Assembly: GCF_026625125.1 (NCBI RefSeq)
Contig: NZ_CP113097.1
Span: 930,001 to 994,000 of the forward strand
DNA length: 64,000 nucleotides
From: Pseudomonas putida
GTDB lineage: Bacteria > Pseudomonadota > Gammaproteobacteria > Pseudomonadales > Pseudomonadaceae
Direction: 5' to 3'
Shown here: positions 1-6,765 of the stretch, one piece after another
Numbering within the stretch: the first letter of the stretch is position 1
Layout of the letters: the number at the start of each line of letters is the position of its first letter
Notes under the pieces: model-generated
The model's input: only the letters and a program-made list of their open reading frames with translations
The model's database searches: none
Told to the model about the DNA's origin: nothing
Position numbers and translations under genes: made by a program

Positions 1-762
1 CGCCCCAAGGGCCAGACGCTGCCCGCCGGGCACACCGAACCGACCTTCGGCCCGTGCGCGCGCCTGGATTACGAACTTGAGCTGGGTATCTGGATTGCCC
101 AGGGGAACGAGATGGGGCAGGCGATTCCGATCGCGCAAGCCGATCAGCACCTGGCTGGCCTGTGCCTGCTCAACGATTGGTCGGCGCGTGATATCCAGGC
201 CTGGGAATACCAGCCGCTGGGGCCGTTCCTGTCCAAGAGCTTCATCACCACGCTGTCGCCCTGGGTGGTCACCGCCGAGGCCTTGGAGCCTTTCCGTTGC
301 GCCCAGCCGGCACGCCCGCAAGGTGATCCGCAACCGTTGCCCTACCTGCTAGACCCGCGTGATCAGGCCCACGGTGCCTTCGACATCGAACTGGAAGTGC
401 TGCTGCTGACCGAGCGCATGCGTGAACAGGGCTTGCCCGCTCACCGCCTGGCGTTGAGCAACACCCTGAACATGTACTGGACTGTGGCACAGCTGATCGC
501 CCATCACAGTGTCAACGGCTGCCAGTTGCAGCCAGGCGACCTGTTCGGTTCGGGCACGCTGTCCGGTGCTTCGCCCGATGCTTACGGCAGCCTGCTGGAG
601 ACCACCTTGGGTGGCAAGCAGCCGGTGGAGCTGGCCAGTGGCGAGCAGCGCAAGTTCCTCGAGGACGGCGATGAAATCATCCTGCGTGCCCGTTGCAAGC
701 GGGATGGCGTGGCCAGCATCGGCTTTGGTGAGTGCCGCGGCAAGGTCATTGCCGCCAACTGA
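1..762 (+). CDS. hmgB: Fumarylacetoacetase, 3' part (5' end outside window)
   Basis: The reading frame is open from base 1 and codes for about 253 C-terminal residues of a protein normally about 430 long. The enzyme hydrolyses fumarylacetoacetate to fumarate and acetoacetate, the last step of tyrosine and homogentisate breakdown in the cytosol. The visible part holds the FAH catalytic fold, including LDYELELGIW near the left edge, LNDWSARDIQAWEYQPLG, and LFGSGTLSG towards the C-terminus. It lies 12 bases upstream of the maleylacetoacetate isomerase gene, the previous step of the same pathway, so the two are very probably co-transcribed. The homogentisate dioxygenase gene would be expected just to the left. 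Confidence 0.95.
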   Translation, partial: RPKGQTLPAGHTEPTFGPCARLDYELELGIWIAQGNEMGQAIPIAQADQHLAGLCLLNDWSARDIQAWEYQPLGPFLSKSFITTLSPWVVTAEALEPFRCAQPARPQGDPQPLPYLLDPRDQAHGAFDIELEVLLLTERMREQGLPAHRLALSNTLNMYWTVAQLIAHHSVNGCQLQPGDLFGSGTLSGASPDAYGSLLETTLGGKQPVELASGEQRKFLEDGDEIILRARCKRDGVASIGFGECRGKVIAAN

Positions 763-774
763 GGGAGCAGGGTA

Positions 775-1407
775 ATGGAGCTGTACACCTACTACCGTTC
801 CACCTCTTCCTACCGGGTGCGTATCGCGTTGGCGCTCAAGGGCCTGGATTACCAGGCCCTGCCGGTCAACCTGCTCAAGGGCGAGCAGCGCGGCACCGAG
901 TATGCAGCGGTGAACCCGCAGGGCCGGGTCCCGGCGCTGCGTACCGACGATGCCCAGCTGCTGGTGCAGTCGCCGGCGATCATCGAGTACCTGGAAGAGG
1001 TTTATCCACAGCCTGCGCTGTTGCCCAGTGGCGCTGCAGCGAGGGCCAAGGTACGCGGTGTGGCGGCCATCATCGGTTGCGACATCCACCCGTTGCACAA
1101 CGTCAGTGTGCTCAACCAGTTACGCCAGTTGGGCCATGACGAGGCCCAGGTCAACCAGTGGATCGCCCACTGGATTGGCCAAGGCCTGGCGGCTGTAGAG
1201 CAACTGATCGGCGACGATGGCTACTGCTTTGGTGAGGCGCCGGGGCTGGCGGACGTCTATCTGGTGCCGCAACTGTATGCGGCCGAGCGATTCAATGTCG
1301 ACCTCGGCAGCTATCCGCGCATCCGCCGGGTCATGGCATTGGCCGCCAGGCATGCTGCATTCGCCATGGCGCACCCGTCCTGCCAGCCAGATACACCGGC
1401 TCAATGA
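775..1407 (+). CDS. hmgC: Maleylacetoacetate isomerase
   Basis: This is a 210-residue zeta-class glutathione transferase. It isomerises maleylacetoacetate to fumarylacetoacetate with glutathione as cofactor. The N-terminal thioredoxin-like domain begins MELYTYYRSTSSYRVRIALA, with the SSYRVR active-site segment typical of the family. It continues with VNPQGRVPAL and the glutathione-binding QSPAIIEYLEE; the C-terminal half is the helical GST domain. The ATG follows GGGAGCAGGG. The gene sits directly after hmgB, giving an hmgBC pair. Its 3' end overlaps the convergent SirB1-like gene by 7 bases. Confidence 0.96.
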   Translation: MELYTYYRSTSSYRVRIALALKGLDYQALPVNLLKGEQRGTEYAAVNPQGRVPALRTDDAQLLVQSPAIIEYLEEVYPQPALLPSGAAARAKVRGVAAIIGCDIHPLHNVSVLNQLRQLGHDEAQVNQWIAHWIGQGLAAVEQLIGDDGYCFGEAPGLADVYLVPQLYAAERFNVDLGSYPRIRRVMALAARHAAFAMAHPSCQPDTPAQ

Positions 1408-2207
1408 ATCGAACGCTTCGCCACCGGTAGCTGGCCGATACGTTCGGTCAGTTTCAGACGCTGCACCGGATCCTCGGTGAGCAGCAAGGCATGCTCCAGG
1501 TCGAAGCGTTCGGCCTGGGGGCAGTCGAGGTGCTGGTAGAGCGAGGCGCGGGTCATGTAGTCACTCACTTGCACCGGGCCCAATTGCATGACCCGTTCGG
1601 CGTCGATCAGCGCGGCCAGGTGGTTGTCATTGTTGATATGCAACTGGCGCAAATTACGCGACAGGCGCTGCAGCATCTGGGCCGGGGTAGCCGTTCGCAG
1701 GTGCTCGGCTGTCAGTGGCATGTGCGGGCCAAACTGGCGGGCCAGCAACTCGCGGCAATCATTGGGGTACAGGCGCCGGCCACCGCAAGGGTCGAGCAGG
1801 TGATCGGCACCGGGTACGCGCAGCAGAAAGTGCCCTGGGAATGCCACACCCTCCAGCGCTATGGACAGGCGCCGGGCCAGTTCCAGGGTGATGATGGCCA
1901 GCGCCAGCGGTTGGCCCCGGCGGCGCTGCAAAACCTTGTCCATCAGTGCTGCCTGCGGGCGCAGAGGGTGGTATTCATCCTGCTGGAAGCCCAGCGCATT
2001 GAGTTGACGCAACAGTGGCTGAGCCAGCTCGCAGAGCGGCAGCATCGGCAGGCTGGCACTGATTTCGGCTTGCAGGTGGTGCAGGCTGGCAAGGCTGGTG
2101 GCAGGCTCGACCTTGTGATCGTGCTCGGCGGCCATCCACAAGGCAGCCTCCAGCAAGGCGACCGGTTCGCGTTCCAGGCAGGCCAGGCAGGCTTGGCGTG
2201 GGTTCAT
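1401..2207 (-). CDS. SirB1 family protein (transglutaminase-like plus TPR-like tail)
   Basis: This 268-residue protein matches the SirB1 family: an N-terminal helical part, a transglutaminase-like core (RRGQPLALAIITLELARRL, then VAFPGHFLLRVPG and LLDPCGGRRLY) and a C-terminal TPR-like segment from about residue 200. There is no signal peptide, so it should be cytoplasmic. The biochemical role of the family is not established; members often lie near prfA/hemK in other bacteria, which is not the case here. The start ATG has GGAG about 9 bases upstream. The gene converges on hmgC with a short overlap and its promoter would lie in the 125-base gap before the leucine dehydrogenase gene. Confidence 0.85.
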   Translation of the reverse strand: MNPRQACLACLEREPVALLEAALWMAAEHDHKVEPATSLASLHHLQAEISASLPMLPLCELAQPLLRQLNALGFQQDEYHPLRPQAALMDKVLQRRRGQPLALAIITLELARRLSIALEGVAFPGHFLLRVPGADHLLDPCGGRRLYPNDCRELLARQFGPHMPLTAEHLRTATPAQMLQRLSRNLRQLHINNDNHLAALIDAERVMQLGPVQVSDYMTRASLYQHLDCPQAERFDLEHALLLTEDPVQRLKLTERIGQLPVAKRSIH

Positions 2208-2332
2208 CGGGGCATCTCCACATACCCTTGAGTAATAGCGCTGGCGGGCTGATTCGTCCAGTGGTCCGGTAGCAGCTTGGCCTGCATGCGGATGCCTATA
2301 CTGCTAGGAGCACCTCGCAGGGGAGCCCGCCG

Positions 2333-3352
2333 ATGTTCGCGCTGATGCAAAGCACCCGCACCCAGTCACTGCACCTGTTCAATGACCCCCAAACCGGCCT
2401 GAAGGCGGTTTTGGCCATTCATAACGAGATTCGCGGCCCGGCGCTGGGTGGTTGCCGCTACCTGCCCTATGCAGACGACGAGAGTGCCATGGCCGATGCC
2501 ATCCGGCTGGCGCAAGGCATGAGCTACAAGGCGGCGCTGGCCGGGCTGGCGTTGGGGGGTGGCAAGGCGGTGGTCATGCGCAACCCGCACGTGGAAAACC
2601 GCGCGGCACTGTTCGAAGCACTGGGGCACTGCATCGATACCCTGCAGGGGCGTTTCATCGTCGCTGTGGACAGCGGCACCTCGACGCTGGACATGGATTG
2701 CATCGCCCAGAGCACGCCCCATGTGACCAGCACAACGGCCTCGGGTGACCCCTCGCCGCATGCGGCGATGGGCGTGTTTGCCGGCATCCGTGCGACCTGC
2801 CTGGCCCGCCTGGGCAGCAGTGACCTCAAAGGCTTGCGCATTGCGGTGCAAGGCCTGGGCAATGTGGGTTATGCATTGGCCGAGCAATTGTACGCAGCAG
2901 GTGCCGAGTTGCTGGTGAGTGACCTGGACCCCGGTCGGGTGCGGCTGGCCGTGGAGCAGTTCAACGCCCATCCGGTGACCAACGACGCCTTGATCAGTAC
3001 GCCCTGCGACATTTTTGCGCCGTGTGGCGTGGGCCCGGTACTCAATGGCCAGACGGTGATGCAACTGCGCTGTGCTGCGGTGGCGGGGGCGGCGAACAAT
3101 CAGCTGACCACCTTGCAGGTGGCTGACCAGTTGGAGTCCCGTGGGATTCTTTATGCCCCGGACTACGTGATCAATGCCGGTGGTTTGATCTATGTGGCAA
3201 TGAAGCACCGCGGCGAGGAGCTGGGTACCATCACCGCGCACCTGGCGCGCATCCCGACGCGCCTGACCGAGGTGTTTGCCCACGCCCAGGCCGAGAAGCG
3301 CTCACCAGCGCGCGTGGCGCAAATGCTGGCCGAGCGGTTGCTATACGGCTGA
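2333..3352 (+). CDS. ldh: Leucine dehydrogenase (Glu/Leu/Phe/Val dehydrogenase family)
   Basis: This 339-residue enzyme is expected to deaminate branched-chain L-amino acids to 2-oxo acids with NAD. The length fits the hexa- or octameric leucine dehydrogenases rather than the longer glutamate dehydrogenases. The catalytic lysines lie in GMSYKAALAGL (K66) and LGGGKAVV (K78), close to the K68/K80 of characterised leucine dehydrogenases. The Rossmann motif GLGNVGYALAEQL follows at about 172-184. GGGGAG precedes the ATG. It is monocistronic and followed by a hairpin shared with the convergent yebG gene. Preference among Leu, Val and Phe cannot be read from the sequence. Confidence 0.92.
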   Translation: MFALMQSTRTQSLHLFNDPQTGLKAVLAIHNEIRGPALGGCRYLPYADDESAMADAIRLAQGMSYKAALAGLALGGGKAVVMRNPHVENRAALFEALGHCIDTLQGRFIVAVDSGTSTLDMDCIAQSTPHVTSTTASGDPSPHAAMGVFAGIRATCLARLGSSDLKGLRIAVQGLGNVGYALAEQLYAAGAELLVSDLDPGRVRLAVEQFNAHPVTNDALISTPCDIFAPCGVGPVLNGQTVMQLRCAAVAGAANNQLTTLQVADQLESRGILYAPDYVINAGGLIYVAMKHRGEELGTITAHLARIPTRLTEVFAHAQAEKRSPARVAQMLAERLLYG

Positions 3353-3397
3353 CGCTGCACGGCGGCCCGGCCGCCGCAGATCATTGGGCAGCGTCAG
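3349..3397. terminator. Bidirectional hairpin between leucine dehydrogenase and yebG
   Basis: The arms CTGACGCTGC (3349-3358) and GCAGCGTCAG (3388-3397) are perfect reverse complements, and an inner GC-rich palindrome (GGCGGC...GCCGCC) fills the loop. The element overlaps the ends of both convergent genes. There is no clear T-run, so termination is inferred from structure and position. Confidence 0.5.
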
Positions 3398-3644
3398 TGT
3401 CCAACAACTCACTCAAGGCGTCCGGCTGGCTCTTGAATGCCCGCGCGAACACGTCGCGGTTCTTCGCCATGTAAATGCCGGCTTCCTCGACCTGCTGCTC
3501 GGACAGCGAAGGCACCGCCTTCTGCAGCACCTCGGCCAGGCGCTCGGCCAGTTCGAGCATCTTGTCGTGACGATCTGCTTCGGCCTTATCCATGAACAAG
3601 CGCTCCGGGTCGCGGCTGCTGCGGTACACCACTTCGACGGCCAT
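3381..3644 (-). CDS. yebG: YebG family DNA-damage-inducible protein
   Basis: This is an 87-residue cytoplasmic protein starting MAVEVVYRSSRDPERLFMDK, with the conserved EADRHDKMLELAE segment of the YebG family. In Escherichia coli YebG is an SOS-regulon member of unknown biochemical role. The SOS assignment is supported here by a perfect LexA palindrome about 40 bases upstream of the start codon. The protein is highly charged and has no membrane segment. Confidence 0.92.
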   Translation of the reverse strand: MAVEVVYRSSRDPERLFMDKAEADRHDKMLELAERLAEVLQKAVPSLSEQQVEEAGIYMAKNRDVFARAFKSQPDALSELLDTDAAQ

Positions 3645-3680
3645 TCATCACCTCTGTGCCTTTTTGCGGTTGGTTGAACG

Positions 3681-3704
3681 ATTACTGTATGCGCATACAG
3701 TAAT
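3681..3704 (-). promoter_or_regulatory. LexA (SOS) box upstream of yebG
   Basis: The core CTGT-N8-ACAG occupies 3685-3700 (CTGTATGCGCATACAG). The symmetry is perfect and extends to 24 bases, 3681-3704. It lies 37 bases before the yebG start codon, as expected for direct LexA repression. Confidence 0.93.
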
Positions 3705-3871
3705 GGCAATCGCACCTCAGGTGCAACCCTTGCCGCAAAAAAGCGTAGCCCACAGGTGCCTTGCGGCAATTGGCCGCCTTCCAAAGCAGGGGCCTGGCCC
3801 TTTAACTGCATGGCACAAGCGTCACATGCGTGACGCACCATCCTTCATGTCGTATCGGGGAATCGCACATC

Positions 3872-4342
3872 GTGAACATCAAATGGGCAGAAAAGCTGCG
3901 CAAGGGCCTGCACGGCTCGGCCGACTCGCTGGGCAATCTGTGTGTAGAAGGGTTCCACTACCTTGCCCTGTTCGGCATCGGCGCCATTACCGCCTACGCG
4001 GCGGTGATGACGTTCCTGGACATGCTCGGCAAGGGTGGCATCAGCGTCGATGACATTCTGTTGCTGTTCATCTACCTGGAGCTCGGGGCGATGGTCGGGA
4101 TCTATTTCAAGACCAACCACATGCCTATCCGCTTCCTGCTGTATGTGGCGATCACCGCGCTGACGCGCCTGCTGATCGGTGATGTGTCGCACCACAAGGC
4201 GCCGGATGAGGGGCTGCTGTACCTGTGCGGGGGCATCCTGCTGCTGGCGTTTTCGATCCTGGTGGTGCGCTACGCCTCCTACCGTTACCCCTCGACCAAG
4301 GTGCTGGACGCCAATGGCAAGGCATTGGAAGACGGCAAGTAG
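3872..4342 (+). CDS. PsiE-like (phosphate-starvation-inducible E family) membrane protein
   Basis: From the GTG at 3872 the product is 156 residues (VNIKWAEKLRKGLHGS...). An upstream ATG at 3830 would add 14 residues that do not look like the family; the GTG has a GGGG tract upstream and starts where homologues are expected to start. Four hydrophobic segments are visible: YLALFGIGAITAYAAVM, DDILLLFIYLELGAMVGIYF, PIRFLLYVAITALTRLLIG, and GLLYLCGGILLLAFSILVV. PsiE proteins are inner-membrane proteins of unknown biochemical role, induced by phosphate starvation in enterobacteria. No Pho box was recognised here, so phosphate control is not claimed. Confidence 0.82.
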   Translation: MNIKWAEKLRKGLHGSADSLGNLCVEGFHYLALFGIGAITAYAAVMTFLDMLGKGGISVDDILLLFIYLELGAMVGIYFKTNHMPIRFLLYVAITALTRLLIGDVSHHKAPDEGLLYLCGGILLLAFSILVVRYASYRYPSTKVLDANGKALEDGK

Positions 4343-4345
4343 CCG

Positions 4346-4636
4346 TCAGTTGGCGATGGCGTGACTTGGCTGCTGGCGTGGGTCGCGGGTGAGGGCGGCC
4401 AGCACCTGCAAAGGGTTCTGCCCCAGTTCGATGGCCAGGCCCAGGCGGATGCTGTCGATGACCCGCTGCAGGCGCACCGGGTCGTTGCGCTGGGCCTGGG
4501 TGATCAGGCGCTTGGCGACCACGCCGGCATCATCGGACAAGGTCAGCATGATGCTGCCGTCCAGGCGCTCGATGCTCAGGTTGACGCGGTACTCGGGGGC
4601 GAAGGCGGCGCTGATCTGCTCGAATGGATTGTTCAT
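4346..4636 (-). CDS. DUF3509 family protein
   Basis: This 96-residue protein begins MNNPFEQISAAFAPEYRVNL. That start is preferred over a longer upstream one because homologous small Pseudomonas proteins begin with this segment and the extension is low-complexity. The sequence alternates short beta and helical stretches (LSIERLDGSIMLTLSDDAG, then a helix around RNDPVRLQRVIDSIRLGLAIEL). There is no signal peptide. It resembles the Pseudomonas-restricted DUF3509 family, whose function is unknown. It converges on the PsiE-like gene with a 3-base gap. Confidence 0.78.
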   Translation of the reverse strand: MNNPFEQISAAFAPEYRVNLSIERLDGSIMLTLSDDAGVVAKRLITQAQRNDPVRLQRVIDSIRLGLAIELGQNPLQVLAALTRDPRQQPSHAIAN

Positions 4637-4809
4637 GGTCTGGGCCTGCAATAGGTGATTGCAGGAATTGACCGGGTAGGTGCCGGGTTGGTTCAGGACA
4701 TTTGATCGGTAGCCTGGCATCAACAGGGCAAGGCAATTAGCCACTAGTGTGGCTACACTCTTTTGACCAAAGCCGCGATGGCTGGCCTCTGGCCTGCAAA
4801 GGAGTGCCC

Positions 4810-6765
4810 GTGGTTCCCTCTTCCGCTGCCCGGCAGCGTGGCGCGATCGGCCTGATGGCGGTTACCACACTGGCGCTGGCCTTGCTGCTCATGCTGGTAG
4901 CGGTGGACAGCGGCCGTCTTTACCTTGAGCAGCGCAAGTTGCAACGTATCGCCGACATGGCCGCGCTGGAGGCTGCTGGCCAGTCTGCCGTGTGCACCGG
5001 CAATGGCCCACAGGCCACGGCCATCGCCAGCATCGCCGCGGCCCGCAACGGCCACACGCCCGGCAGCCCGGTGGTGGCCAGCTGCGGTTACCTGCAGACC
5101 GGTGCCAACAGCCTGCGCACCTTCACCCATGACAACACCCGTAACGAAGCGATAAGGGTCGATGTCAGCAACACCGTCACCACCAGTTTCGCCGCCGGCA
5201 TCTACCTCCTGACCCAAGGGGGGGAGGTGCCGCTGACCACGACCTTGCAGGCCCATGCTGTGGCATCGAAACCCTCGCCGCCACAGGCCATGCTGAGCAT
5301 TCGCACTACGTTGGCTACGGTGAACTCGCAACAGTCGGTGTTGCTCGATGGCTTGCTCGGCGCCTTGGGTGGCAACGTGCAGCTTGGCCTGGCGGGCTGG
5401 AACGGCATCGCCGCAACCGACCTCAACCTGCTCGATTACCTCGACCAGTTGGCTGTCGACCTGCAATTGACCGTCGGCGACTACCAGCAGCTAGTCAATG
5501 CCGACGCCACCGCCACACAATTGCTGGAAGCGGCGGTCAAGGTGCTTGAGCAAAGCGGCGCCGCCGCCGATGTCGTCATCAACCTGGGCAAGGTCGCCCT
5601 GGGTGCCGGCAACAGCACCTTGCTGCAACTGGGCGAGATTCTCGATGTTCAGAACGGTACTGCCCAAGCAGGGCTGGACGCCAGCATCCAGCTGCTGCAG
5701 CTGGTGCAGGGGGTGATCCAGCTGGCGGCGAGCGACAGCGCAGCCACCGCCGACTTGCCGCTCAGCGTGCTCGGCCTGGTCAACGGGCGGGTGCGGCTGA
5801 AGGTGATCGAGCCGCAACAGGTCTCGGCGGTCGGCGACCCGCGTACGGATGAACTGAGGGTTCACACGGCTCAGGTACGGGCGATGATTTCCCTCGACCT
5901 GCCGCTGCTCAGCGGGGTTTTCGGCTTGGCCAATGCGGTGCTCGACCTTGTCTCGCCGCTGACCAACGTGCTCAATAACCTGCTCAGCCTGAACCTGGCG
6001 TCGACACTGGAGTCGGTGCTGTGTCTGCTGGGTGTGCCGTGCACTGTCACCGACATCATGCTCGTGCCAGACAGGCTTGAGCTGGACATTGGCCTTGAGG
6101 TCGCCGAAGCCACGGCGCGCCTCGACCCGCAGTCCCCTGACACGTTCAGGTGCTCGCCCAAGCGTTTGACCGTTCAGGCTCAGAGCGCTGCCGCCAAGCT
6201 GGCGGTGGGCCGCTTCGAATCCGCGGATGCGTTCTTCACCTCCGGCACGACCGCAGTCAAGGCCCTGCCATTGGTCGATATCGGCACCAAGCGCTGCACC
6301 AAGTTGCTGATACTCGGCACCTGCCAAAGCCGAATACCTTACGCCGGTGGTGGCCTTGGCCTGCGGGTCGACAGCAAACTGCTGGGCAGTGGCCCGGTAG
6401 AGCACCCGTTGCTGTTCCAGGGGCCGGGCAGCGAACCGCCCAACATCGGCCAGCCCGCGGCCTACATGAACATGCGCCCCGCCAATGACAATGTGGTCGG
6501 CAGCCTCAGCGATACCTTGCTGGGCGTCCAGCTCCAGGCCTTCAAACCCACTGCCAACAGTGGCCTTGGCGAGGTGCTGGTGATTGCCGGTAACGTGCTC
6601 GGTACGGTCAAAGGCATCATCGAACCGTTGATAAGCGGGCTGCTCAGCCCGCTGCTCGACCCCTTGGTCAATGTGCTGTTGAAGGTGCTGGGAATCGACC
6701 TGGTCAATACTGACGTCGGCGCCAACCTCAGTTGCGCCACCGGCCGAGCTCAGTTGATGTTGTAG
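4810..6765 (+). CDS. tadG: TadG-like pilus assembly protein
   Basis: The start is set at GTG 4810 because AAAGGAG lies 5 bases upstream; the frame is open back to an ATG at 4747 with poor context. The 651-residue product has one N-terminal membrane segment (AIGLMAVTTLALALLLMLVAV) followed by the TadE/F/G pseudopilin-type DSGRLYLEQRKLQRIADMAALEAA. A very long periplasmic part rich in Leu, Val, Gly and Asp follows, with four cysteines in the C-terminal third. TadG proteins are envelope-spanning parts of the Flp/Tad pilus machine. The gene is convergent with, and overlaps by 16 bases, the sensor kinase gene, and stands apart from the main tad operon. A von Willebrand domain was not recognised. 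Confidence 0.8.
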   Translation: MVPSSAARQRGAIGLMAVTTLALALLLMLVAVDSGRLYLEQRKLQRIADMAALEAAGQSAVCTGNGPQATAIASIAAARNGHTPGSPVVASCGYLQTGANSLRTFTHDNTRNEAIRVDVSNTVTTSFAAGIYLLTQGGEVPLTTTLQAHAVASKPSPPQAMLSIRTTLATVNSQQSVLLDGLLGALGGNVQLGLAGWNGIAATDLNLLDYLDQLAVDLQLTVGDYQQLVNADATATQLLEAAVKVLEQSGAAADVVINLGKVALGAGNSTLLQLGEILDVQNGTAQAGLDASIQLLQLVQGVIQLAASDSAATADLPLSVLGLVNGRVRLKVIEPQQVSAVGDPRTDELRVHTAQVRAMISLDLPLLSGVFGLANAVLDLVSPLTNVLNNLLSLNLASTLESVLCLLGVPCTVTDIMLVPDRLELDIGLEVAEATARLDPQSPDTFRCSPKRLTVQAQSAAAKLAVGRFESADAFFTSGTTAVKALPLVDIGTKRCTKLLILGTCQSRIPYAGGGLGLRVDSKLLGSGPVEHPLLFQGPGSEPPNIGQPAAYMNMRPANDNVVGSLSDTLLGVQLQAFKPTANSGLGEVLVIAGNVLGTVKGIIEPLISGLLSPLLDPLVNVLLKVLGIDLVNTDVGANLSCATGRAQLML

